A DNA stretch of 10,691 bases, from the NCBI GenBank assembly GCA_023426375.1, contig JAFAAV010000087.1, forward strand, positions 1 through 10,691, written 5' to 3'. Below, piece after piece: positions 1 through 6,202 of this stretch. Numbering within the stretch: position 1 is the first letter of the stretch; each line of letters opens with the position of its first letter. This DNA comes from Actinomycetes bacterium (lineage in GTDB: Bacteria; Actinomycetota; Actinomycetes; Actinomycetales; Micrococcaceae). The notes below the pieces were generated by a model. That model was not told where the DNA came from. It ran no database searches and saw only the letters and a list, made by a program, of their open reading frames with translations. Both the position numbers and the translations under genes were made by a program.

Positions 1-1791
1 GCCGGTGAAGGCGGTGAAGGCGAGGCGCCCGCTCAAGGGGCGCAGGCGCCGTCGGCGGCCAAGGAATTCACGGTGTCGGGTCTGACCGAAACCACGGCGA
101 CCGGAGCGCTCGCGAGCGTGTGGCTCACGGATGACGGTATGACGAGTTTCTCTCCCGGGCAGATGTCCGGCGATCGCCCGCTGCAGGCCATTCAGCTCAC
201 TCTGGACGGTTCGGCTAGCGGCGCCCGGCTCCAAGAACTGACGACCACCGCGGGCAAGATTCTGGCCAGCGGTCAGGGGCAACAGCCCGAGCTGCGCGTG
301 GTGACTCCCGAACAGTTGACCGAAGAAACGCTCGATCAGCTGGCGGCTGGTTCCAACATCCTGACCATGTTCCTGCTCGCGTTCGCGGGGTTGTCCATCC
401 TGGTGGCTCTGCTGGTCGTGACCAACACGCTGTCCGTGCTGACCGCCCAGCGCGCCCGTGAACTCGCGCTCTTGCGCTGCGTGGGTGCCACGAGCAAGCA
501 GGTACGCCGTTCAGTGCTGACCGAGGGGCTCGTTCTGGGCACCGTGGGTGCACTCATCGGCGTGGCCGTGGTGTGGGCTCTGGCACTGGCGCTGGAGGCC
601 TCCGGGCTGATCAGCGTGGTGGCCGTGACGGTGGCCCCGCGTGATCTGCTGGTCGGGTTCTTCACGGGCATCGTCCTCACGATGATCGCCTCGCTCGGCC
701 CGGCCCGCCGCGCTCACGGGGCCTCGCCCCTGGATGGCCTGCGGGGTTCTCGCGCCGCCGACGGCGTTCCCCGCGTTCGCGTGATCCTGGGCGCCTTGAT
801 TCTCGTGGCCGGTGTCGGAACGTTGGTATTCGGTGCGTTGGAGCGGAGTCCTCTCCTGGGCATCGCGGGTGGCCTGGCGAGCTTCCTGGGCGTGGTCATG
901 ACCTCGCGGTTGTACCTGCCCCCGCTCGTGCAGGGTCTGGGGCGCATCCTTCCCGGCGGCCAGCCCTCGCGTTTGGCGGCCGTCAACGCGGCTCGCTATC
1001 CGGCGCGCACTGCGACCACCGCCACCGCACTGTTGATCGGTGTGCTGTTGGTGGCCACGGTGCTCACGGGTCAGCACGTGGCCAGGGTCAACCTGCTCAA
1101 TGAACTGGACCAGCAACGCCCCGTGGACATCTCCGTCCCCGCGAGTGCGGGTCAGATGACGGCGGATCAGGTTCAGGAGATCTCTGACCTCAACGGTGTG
1201 CTGAGCGTCGAGACCACCGACCCGGCCGACGCGGACGGCGCCATCGCTCAGATCGATGCCATGCAGTCCCTCAACAAATCGTCCGCGAGCGAGCTGCAGG
1301 AAAAGGTTGCCGACATCGTGAACTTGGCATCCGGTGAGCTGCAGGGCGCACTCATGGAGAAGGCCAGCTACGTGTCCATCCTGGAAGTGATGCTCACGGT
1401 CACGCTGGGCTTGCTGGCGGCGGCAGTGGTGGTGTCCGTGCTCGGCATCGCCTCGACCATGTCCCTGTCGGTACTCGAACGGGTTCGCGAGAACTCGTTG
1501 CTCCGCGCACTGGGTCTGACCCGCCGTCAGTTGGGTGCGATGATTCGCCGCGAGGCACTGGTGATTTCGCTGGTGGCCACGATCGTGGGCCTGGTGGTCG
1601 GTTGGGTCTTCGGAACCCTGGGTGTGATGTCCCTGGTGACCGAGGGGATGACCGTGGAACCCACGGTTCCGTGGACCGGTTACCTGGCCATCATCCTGGC
1701 CGCCGTGGTGGTGGCGGTGCTGGCCTCGGCCGCTCCGGTTCGCCGGGCCACTCGGGTTACTCCGGTGGAGGGTATGGCGCGGGTGGACTAG
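1..1791 (+). CDS. ABC transporter permease, FtsX/MacB type, 5'-truncated
   Basis: The reading frame is open from base 1, so the true start lies upstream of the window; 596 codons are visible. The visible part begins in an extracytoplasmic domain with a Gly/Glu/Ala-rich stretch. A first FtsX domain follows at visible residues about 121-244, with TM segments and the cytoplasmic motif RARELALLRCVGAT. Next come three more hydrophobic segments (about 258-350), a second extracytoplasmic loop (about 360-456), and a second FtsX domain (about 458-584) with the matching motif RENSLLRALGLTRRQ. About nine TM helices are visible, so with the missing N-terminal one the protein probably has ten. Proteins of this family work with a separate LolD/MacB-type ATPase, usually encoded next door, to export or extract lipids, lipoproteins, peptides or drugs; the substrate here cannot be read from sequence. 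The second extracytoplasmic loop seems short for the family. The gene converges on the VOC gene across a hairpin region. Confidence 0.9.
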   Translation, partial: AGEGGEGEAPAQGAQAPSAAKEFTVSGLTETTATGALASVWLTDDGMTSFSPGQMSGDRPLQAIQLTLDGSASGARLQELTTTAGKILASGQGQQPELRVVTPEQLTEETLDQLAAGSNILTMFLLAFAGLSILVALLVVTNTLSVLTAQRARELALLRCVGATSKQVRRSVLTEGLVLGTVGALIGVAVVWALALALEASGLISVVAVTVAPRDLLVGFFTGIVLTMIASLGPARRAHGASPLDGLRGSRAADGVPRVRVILGALILVAGVGTLVFGALERSPLLGIAGGLASFLGVVMTSRLYLPPLVQGLGRILPGGQPSRLAAVNAARYPARTATTATALLIGVLLVATVLTGQHVARVNLLNELDQQRPVDISVPASAGQMTADQVQEISDLNGVLSVETTDPADADGAIAQIDAMQSLNKSSASELQEKVADIVNLASGELQGALMEKASYVSILEVMLTVTLGLLAAAVVVSVLGIASTMSLSVLERVRENSLLRALGLTRRQLGAMIRREALVISLVATIVGLVVGWVFGTLGVMSLVTEGMTVEPTVPWTGYLAIILAAVVVAVLASAAPVRRATRVTPVEGMARVD

Positions 1792-1838
1792 CCCCCGGTC
1801 CGAGCCCTGGGCACACGACCGCTCCGAGGCAGTAAACA

Positions 1839-1895
1839 AGGGCCCGTAGTCCGACCGACCATCGGAATACGGGCCCTGCTCCCCACTCAGTGGGG
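1839..1895. terminator. Two-hairpin terminator between convergent permease and VOC genes
   Basis: The first hairpin has a perfect 10-bp stem (AGGGCCCGTA at 1839-1848 with TACGGGCCCT at 1868-1877). After one mismatch it continues with 5 bp (TCCGA 1850-1854 with TCGGA 1862-1866) and a 7-nt loop. The second is a compact 6-bp hairpin (CCCCAC 1881-1886, loop TCA, GTGGGG 1890-1895). On the minus strand the large stem is followed by TTGTTTA, a weak U-tract, so it fits best as the intrinsic terminator of the VOC gene. It probably also stops transcription from the permease side, where no U-tract is seen. Confidence 0.75.
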
Positions 1896-1936
1896 TGTTG
1901 GCGGCAACGTGTGTACTGGCGCCGCCGCCCAGCACA

Positions 1937-2722
1937 CTACTCCTGAATTTGAATGATTTGGAAGGATGCGCCCTGGGGGTCCTGGATGGTTGCCAGGCGC
2001 CCGAAAGGTGAGTCCTCGGGACCGTCCAGCACGGTGCCACCGAGCTCTTTGAGCTTCTCCAGGGACTCGTCAGTGTTGTCCACGCCGATGTACAGACGCC
2101 AGTAGGACGGCATGTCACCCCACGCGGACGTGTCGCACAAGCCAGCCGTGGCGGCGTCGTCCTTGCCGTTGGTCACGTAGCGGAACTCTTCGTTGTCCTC
2201 CCCGCCCATGGCGTGGGTGTCCCACCCGAGGGCGTCGCGGTAGAAGGGCAGAGCGGCGTCGAAATCGCTGACCATGGCCTCGAACCACACGGGCGAGCCG
2301 TGTGTGCCCGTGATCTCGAAACCGGCGAACTGATGGGGTTGCCACAGGCCGAAGGCCGCGCCTGCGGGATCCTCGGCGATGGCCATGGAGCCCAGATCGC
2401 CCACGGGCATGGCGGGGTAGTAGATCTTTCCGCCCTGCTCGGTGACCTTGCGCAGGGTTGCTTCGATGTTGTCCGAGTGTAGATAAACGGTCCAGGCGGT
2501 GGGGTTCTGGGGTTCCTCGGTGGGGCCGTCCGGACCCATCAGGCTGCTCATGGCGCCGCCCACCGGGGCGCCGTTGTTGGCGATCATGTTGTAGTGGCCG
2601 AAGTCTTCGCCCTGGTCCGCGAAATCCCAGCCGAACAGTTCGCCGTAGAACGATGCGGAGCCGTCGAGGTCGTGGGTTCCTAGATCGATCCAAGTGGGTG
2701 ATCCAGTGGGTTGAGTGCTCAT
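1937..2722 (-). CDS. Two-domain VOC (glyoxalase/bleomycin resistance fold) protein, CFP30B/Rv0577-like
   Basis: A 261-residue protein made of two tandem vicinal-oxygen-chelate modules, about residues 9-128 and 143-259. Each opens with a xWxx(L/M)xxxDxxxxxxFY pattern (WIDLGTHDLDGSASFY; WFEAMVSDFDAALPFY), has an FGWDF or LGWDT element, and ends in the D-P-x-G-A-x-F block (EDPAGAAFGLW; QDPQGASFQII). Length and layout match, from memory, the mycobacterial protein CFP30B/Rv0577. VOC proteins include glyoxalases, dioxygenases and drug-binding proteins. No specific reaction can be assigned here, and I cannot confirm a complete metal site. There is no signal peptide, so it is probably cytoplasmic. 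The ATG is preceded on its strand by GAGAGAA (complement of 2731-2737). It is divergent from the M20 gene and convergent with the permease. Confidence 0.88.
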   Translation of the reverse strand: MSTQPTGSPTWIDLGTHDLDGSASFYGELFGWDFADQGEDFGHYNMIANNGAPVGGAMSSLMGPDGPTEEPQNPTAWTVYLHSDNIEATLRKVTEQGGKIYYPAMPVGDLGSMAIAEDPAGAAFGLWQPHQFAGFEITGTHGSPVWFEAMVSDFDAALPFYRDALGWDTHAMGGEDNEEFRYVTNGKDDAATAGLCDTSAWGDMPSYWRLYIGVDNTDESLEKLKELGGTVLDGPEDSPFGRLATIQDPQGASFQIIQIQE

Positions 2723-2855
2723 GACGGTACTTCTCTCACGTGGGGCACTTGGTGCGCCCGTGCACTGCCGAGCCTAGGACCACTTGCAAGCTGCCGCCAG
2801 GGTGGTTGAGTAGATTCTGAGAAAGCTGACGGCAATGCGGCGCGATGACGCGCTC
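2723..2855. promoter_or_regulatory. Divergent intergenic region between VOC and amidohydrolase genes
   Basis: This non-coding stretch must hold the promoters for the two divergent genes. A TTGCAA palindrome and a TAGATT (-10-like) element on the plus strand lie about 21 bases apart, which is too far for a standard promoter, so I do not assign boxes. No clear operator palindrome is visible. Confidence 0.35.
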
Positions 2856-2861
2856 AGGAGG
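2856..2861 (+). promoter_or_regulatory. Ribosome binding site that fixes the amidohydrolase start
   Basis: A perfect AGGAGG lies 6 bases before the ATG at 2868. An in-frame ATG at 2835 is 33 bases further upstream and lacks a comparable site, so the shorter protein beginning MAVQPNDQ is preferred. Confidence 0.85.
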
Positions 2862-2867
2862 TTCACC

Positions 2868-4061
2868 ATGGCAGTTCAACCCAACGACCAGTTGTCGTTC
2901 ACGGTTCCCGACGATCAGATCATTGAGTGGCGGCGGCACATGCACGCCCACCCGGAACTGTCCTTCAAGGAAGTGAACACCTCGCAGTGGGTTGAGGACC
3001 TTCTTCAGGGCATGGGGATCGAGACCTCCCGTCCCACTCCCACGTCCGTGCTGGGTGTTCTCAAGGGAACGGGGCAGGGTCCGGCCAAGAACATCGGTCT
3101 CCGCGCGGACATGGATGCGCTGCCCGTCCAGGAGGAAACCGGCGAAGAATTCACCTCCACGGTCGAGGGCGTGATGCACGCGTGCGGGCACGACACCCAC
3201 ACCGCCATGCAGTTGGGCGCGGCCAAGGTGCTCTCCGAGAACACGGACCTCTTCGGCGGCACGGTGACCTTCGTGTTCCAGCACGCCGAGGAACTCAATC
3301 CCGGTGGCGCACAGGAAATGGTCAAGGCCGGTGCCATGGAGGATCTGGACGGGATCTTCGCCCTGCACGTGATGAACGCTCCCGTGGGAACCGTGCAGGT
3401 ACGTCCGGGCCCCGCCACCTCGCTGGCCGGGGGCGGGTGGATCACCATCAAGGGCCAGGGCTCGCACGGTTCCATGCCGCAGAACAGTATTGATCCGGTT
3501 CTCATCGCGGCGCAGGTGGTCGTGGGGCTCAATACGATCGTGTCCCGCAGCGTGGATCCTTCGCACTTCATGGTCATCAACCCGGGCATGATCCAGGCGG
3601 GTCAGGCGCCCAATGTGATTCCGGACAGCGCCACGGTCGGTATCTCCGTGCGCACCCGCACCGCCGAGGACACAGAGTTGGCCTTCCGCCGCATCGAAGA
3701 ACTCACCAACGGCATCTGCGCGGCGTACGGTGCTTCGGTCGAGTACGAGTGGGTGGATGCCTACGACATCGTCTACAACGACGCCGCTCTGGCCGCCCAA
3801 GCGCTGGAGTCCGCCAAGCACGTGGCCGGGGACGACAACGCGTGGGAGGGCGAGATCTCCTCCGGTTCCGAGGACTTCTCGGCTTTCGCCAACGAAGTGC
3901 CGGGCTGCTTCATCATCCTGGGCGGCGGTGACGCGGAGCAGGGCTTTCCCTTCCAGAATCACCACCCCAAGTTCAACGTGCGGGAGGACTGCCTGGCCAT
4001 CGGCACAGCCCTGGAGGTTCAGCTGATCCTGGATCTGCTGGGCGCCGACGCCGCGGCCTGA
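2868..4061 (+). CDS. M20D-family metallo-amidohydrolase (N-acyl amino acid / hippurate / IAA-conjugate hydrolase type)
   Basis: A 397-residue cytoplasmic hydrolase expected to cut the amide bond of N-acylated amino acids or similar conjugates, using a two-metal centre. The family signatures occur in order: HMHAHPELSF (24-33), LRADMDALPVQEETG (78-92), ACGHDTH (105-111), FQHAEELNPGGA (137-148), ALHVMN (165-170), and NHHPKF (364-369) near the C-terminus. By analogy with M20D enzymes the metal ligands are Cys106, His108, Glu142, His167 and His365; all are present. The dimerisation (lid) domain runs about 187-295, with the conserved histidine in GSHGSMP (His200). SSGSEDFSAF (331-340) is another family block. 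Length is normal for an amidohydrolase of about 390-400 residues. Substrate is not determinable: aminoacylase, hippuricase and IAA-amino-acid hydrolase labels all fall in this family. There is no signal peptide. It is followed after 96 bases by the phytase-like gene, which probably has its own promoter. Confidence 0.9.
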   Translation: MAVQPNDQLSFTVPDDQIIEWRRHMHAHPELSFKEVNTSQWVEDLLQGMGIETSRPTPTSVLGVLKGTGQGPAKNIGLRADMDALPVQEETGEEFTSTVEGVMHACGHDTHTAMQLGAAKVLSENTDLFGGTVTFVFQHAEELNPGGAQEMVKAGAMEDLDGIFALHVMNAPVGTVQVRPGPATSLAGGGWITIKGQGSHGSMPQNSIDPVLIAAQVVVGLNTIVSRSVDPSHFMVINPGMIQAGQAPNVIPDSATVGISVRTRTAEDTELAFRRIEELTNGICAAYGASVEYEWVDAYDIVYNDAALAAQALESAKHVAGDDNAWEGEISSGSEDFSAFANEVPGCFIILGGGDAEQGFPFQNHHPKFNVREDCLAIGTALEVQLILDLLGADAAA

Positions 4062-4071
4062 CGTTCACTGA

Positions 4072-4118
4072 CTGGTCACCCGGCGGTTGCTCGGGGCTCT
4101 TAAGATCGGCGGGACCAG
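4072..4118 (+). other. Imperfect hairpin between amidohydrolase and phytase-like genes
   Basis: CTGGT (4072-4076) pairs with ACCAG (4114-4118), and CCCG (4079-4082) pairs with CGGG (4110-4113), leaving a 2-base bulge and a long 27-base loop. A TAAGAT sequence, -10-like, sits in the loop at 4101-4106, about 51 bases before the next ATG, with no good -35 box. It may be a weak terminator or promoter-region structure for the downstream gene; the evidence is thin. Confidence 0.25.
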
Positions 4119-4157
4119 CACCGTTGATTCACCGGAGTCTCACCGAGGAGCACCGTC

Positions 4158-5447
4158 ATGCGTAAAGCACTCGTCCCCGCAGCCGTCGTCAGCCTGGGGC
4201 TGGGATTGATCAGTGTCGGCCCGGCAACGGCCTCCGTTCCAACCGCGGTTCCCGGTGCTTCGGTGGCGGCCCATTCCCACGGGCATGCTCACGGGCACCA
4301 TCCCGGCAAGGGGCACGCTCACGGTCACTCACAAGGCCACGGCAAACACAGCCATCACGGCAAGGCTCACGGGCATGGCAAGGACGGTCACTCCAAGGGG
4401 CATAAGAACCACGGCACACCCAGCGTGAGTTACGTGGATAATTTCGTTCTTCCGGATGAACTGCGCACCGTGGACGGCGTTCCCTTCGGCGGCATCTCCG
4501 GACTGGACTACCGCCCGAAGCAGGACTCCTATCTGGCCATCAGTGACGATCGCTCGCAGAAGGGGCCCGCGCGGTTCCATGAACTGGAACTGCCGTTCAA
4601 CGACAACGGTTTCATCGAGCAGGACTACTCCGTTACGGATACCACCGTGATCCAGCGCGAAGACGGCTCCGCGTACTCGGAGACTTCCGTGGACCCGGAA
4701 TCCATCCGCTGGGACAAGAAAACGGGCACTGCATTGTGGACCGACGAGGGTGACGTGAACCAGCGCATTGACCCCGCGATCCGCGAAATGACCGAGGCCG
4801 GTGAGTTCGTTCGTGAGTTCCAGGTGCCGGAGCAGTACCTGTTGGCATTTGATCAGAACGGCACACAGACTGCAGGTGTCCGCAACAACCTGGCCTTCGA
4901 GAACCTGACCCTGGACCCCAAGGGCAAGACTTTCTCCGTGATGAACGAGGGAGCCCTGGTTCAGGACGGCCCCGTGGCTTCGCCGGAGACAGGCAGCAAA
5001 CTCCGCCTGGCGCAGTTCGATCGCAAGAGCGGTCAGAACACGGCCCAGTACGTGTACGAAACCGAGCCCATGTCCTCGCCCCAGGGCTCGACCGGCGGTG
5101 ACCGCGGTGCCCCCGAAATCCTGCAGCTGAGCAAGACCGAATACTTGGTGATCGAGCGTCAGTACTTCGAGGGTAAGAACGAAATCCAGGTCTACAAGGC
5201 CAGCACCAAGGGCGCTACGGATGTCTCCGATCTCGAAGCCCTCAAAGGCGGTGAGGCGCCGATGAAGAAGGAACTGGTCATCGACCTGGAAGTATCCGGC
5301 ATGATGCCGGGCAACGTGGAAGCCATCAGCTTCGGTCCGGAGTTCTCTGACGGGGACAAATCGCTGGTGCTCGCCGCGGACGACAACTTCAACCTGGCCA
5401 CCCAGGACACCGTGTTCCACCTGCTCCGCGTGGACACGAACAAGTAG
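4158..5447 (+). CDS. Secreted phytase-like / esterase-like protein with N-terminal His-rich tract
   Basis: A 429-residue protein. Residues 1 to about 26 form a Sec signal peptide: MRK, a hydrophobic core AAVVSLGLGLISV, then ATA-S as a likely cleavage site. The mature protein begins with a low-complexity tract (about 39-86) holding 18 histidines mixed with Gly, Lys, Ala and Ser. From about residue 91 to the end it matches the family called esterase-like activity of phytase (PF13449 type). Blocks seen are FGGISGLDY (110-118), YLAISDDRSQKGPARFHEL (125-143), DPESIRWDKKTGTALWTDEG (179-198), NNLAFENLTLDPKG (243-256), YLVIERQY (329-336), and GNVEAISFGP (385-394) with ADDNFN (407-412). These fit a beta-propeller-like extracellular fold. 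The actual substrate is unknown, and the family name does not prove phytase activity. The start is supported by GAGGAG (4145-4150), 7 bases before the ATG. It converges on tetR with only 27 bases between stops. Confidence 0.85.
   Translation: MRKALVPAAVVSLGLGLISVGPATASVPTAVPGASVAAHSHGHAHGHHPGKGHAHGHSQGHGKHSHHGKAHGHGKDGHSKGHKNHGTPSVSYVDNFVLPDELRTVDGVPFGGISGLDYRPKQDSYLAISDDRSQKGPARFHELELPFNDNGFIEQDYSVTDTTVIQREDGSAYSETSVDPESIRWDKKTGTALWTDEGDVNQRIDPAIREMTEAGEFVREFQVPEQYLLAFDQNGTQTAGVRNNLAFENLTLDPKGKTFSVMNEGALVQDGPVASPETGSKLRLAQFDRKSGQNTAQYVYETEPMSSPQGSTGGDRGAPEILQLSKTEYLVIERQYFEGKNEIQVYKASTKGATDVSDLEALKGGEAPMKKELVIDLEVSGMMPGNVEAISFGPEFSDGDKSLVLAADDNFNLATQDTVFHLLRVDTNK
4272..4415 (+). repeat. His/Gly/Lys-rich low-complexity tract in the secreted phytase-like protein
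   Basis: This segment encodes residues 39-86, with 18 histidines, mostly in HGH, HAHG, HSHG and HH patterns. At the DNA level it contains repeated units such as GCTCACGGGCA and related CACGG/CATGG steps. The tract lies directly after the predicted signal cleavage site and so would be extracellular. Dense histidine of this kind usually binds Zn, Ni, Cu or Co; a metal role here is inference. Confidence 0.85.
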
Positions 5448-5474
5448 AGCCCACCAGCTGGGAAGACCTGGCCG

Positions 5475-6014
5475 TCAGGCGGTCAATCGGTCCAGGGCAG
5501 CCATCAGCTGCTCGAGTGTCTTCTGCTTTTCGGCCGAGCTTTCGGGCAGCAGACCCATGGATGCCTGCTGGTACAGCCCATCGCCCATGCACACCACCGC
5601 GGTGGCAATGACGGGGTCGCCCACGTCCTCGAGCACTGCGGTCAGCCAGTTCTTCTCGATGCGCGCGAAGGTGGCGCGAGCGGCGTCGTCGCCGGCTTGG
5701 ATGAGGCGGGAGGCGACAATCAGAGCGCGGTCGAGCGCGCTGTCCTCGTAGAGCGAAGTCGCGAGGAACTCTCGTGCGGCGCCGCGAGGTGAAGCGGTCA
5801 GGCGTTCGAGATCCTCGGCAGCCAGCGACTCGAGCTTGACCAGCAAGGCCTCCACCAGGGCCTGACGATGCGGGAAGTGGTAGAGCAAACCACCCTTGGA
5901 AACGCCTGCCGCCGCGGCGACGGCGTCCAAGGTCGCGGCGCGCTCGCCGTCGGTGAGAACGATGCGCTCGAAGGCCTCGAGTAACTTCTCTCGCGCCAGT
6001 GGTTTGCGGGGCAT
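5475..6014 (-). CDS. TetR/AcrR-family transcriptional repressor, likely regulator of the adjacent MFS gene
   Basis: A 179-residue protein with a typical TetR N-terminal DNA-binding domain at about residues 7-54: REKLLEAFERIVLTDG, then the helix-turn-helix TLDAVAAAAGVSKGGLLYHF, with recognition helix SKGGLLYHF. The remainder (about 60-179) is an all-helical ligand-binding and dimerisation domain of variable sequence, so the inducer cannot be named. It is divergent from the MFS exporter gene, with a 188-base gap between start codons. That gap holds a 22-bp near-perfect palindrome of the kind bound by TetR dimers. The usual logic is repression of both genes until an exported compound releases the repressor. 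The ATG is preceded on its strand by GAGAGG (complement of 6025-6030) at a slightly long spacing of 10 bases. Confidence 0.92.
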   Translation of the reverse strand: MPRKPLAREKLLEAFERIVLTDGERAATLDAVAAAAGVSKGGLLYHFPHRQALVEALLVKLESLAAEDLERLTASPRGAAREFLATSLYEDSALDRALIVASRLIQAGDDAARATFARIEKNWLTAVLEDVGDPVIATAVVCMGDGLYQQASMGLLPESSAEKQKTLEQLMAALDRLTA

Positions 6015-6071
6015 GTGAGCAAAACCTCTCCCGAATCGAACCCGGGAATATTGCCGGGTAATGGCCGTTAA

Positions 6072-6093
6072 CTATACCGTCTAGTCGGTATAG
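6072..6093. promoter_or_regulatory. Putative TetR-type operator palindrome in the tetR/MFS promoter region
   Basis: Half-sites CTATACCG (6072-6079) and CGGTATAG (6086-6093) are exact reverse complements. The central six bases TCTAGT are also symmetric except for one T/T pair, giving 10 of 11 matching pairs over 22 bp. It lies 57 bases from the tetR start and 109 bases from the MFS start. The half-sites contain -10-like elements: TATAGT on the minus strand (complement of 6071-6076) and TATAGA on the plus strand (6089-6094). Binding here would therefore block RNA polymerase in both directions. Assignment to the neighbouring TetR is inference from position and symmetry. Confidence 0.8.
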
Positions 6094-6132
6094 AAATTCA
6101 TGGCGCGTGCCACAACGGCGGCGCCCCGCGCG

Positions 6133-6151
6133 GTACGAGGACGTACTTTTT
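6133..6151 (+). terminator. Small hairpin plus T5 run in the MFS leader (possible attenuator)
   Basis: GTACG (6133-6137), loop AGGA, CGTAC (6142-6146), directly followed by TTTTT (6147-6151). A G/T wobble (6132/6147) can extend the stem. It lies between the operator and the MFS start, 51 bases before the GTG. The form is that of a short intrinsic terminator or pause site, but the stem is only 5-6 bp, so function is uncertain. Confidence 0.35.
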
Positions 6152-6187
6152 CGCGAATCAACGCCGGATACCCGGCAGCAGAGAACC

Positions 6188-6194
6188 GAGGAGG
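6188..6194 (+). promoter_or_regulatory. Ribosome binding site that fixes the MFS start at GTG 6203
   Basis: GAGGAGG lies 8 bases before GTG 6203 and 17 bases before the next in-frame ATG at 6212, favouring the GTG. An in-frame GTG at 6107 would add 32 hydrophilic residues and lacks a good site. Confidence 0.8.
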
Positions 6195-6202
6195 TCTTCA
6201 TC

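Noticed and set aside
511..2118. A long open frame on the minus strand opposite the permease gene.
   Set aside because: Its translation is rich in His, Arg, Gln and Gly with no domain, typical of the antisense of GC-rich coding DNA. The permease on the plus strand is clearly real.
2736..3965. A long minus-strand frame opposite the amidohydrolase gene.
   Set aside because: It mirrors the codon pattern of the M20 gene, whose catalytic motifs are intact on the plus strand; the antisense translation has no recognisable features.
6029..6047. A stretch resembling a tRNA T-arm / tRNA-end attachment site (TCGAACCCGGGA-like).
   Set aside because: It is only a small TCCCG/CGGGA hairpin. There is no acceptor stem, anticodon arm or CCA, and no integrase or second copy nearby.
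6107..6202. An N-terminal extension of the MFS protein from an in-frame GTG at 6107.
   Set aside because: The added residues are hydrophilic and unlike MFS N-termini, no ribosome site precedes it, and GAGGAGG at 6188-6194 points to GTG 6203.
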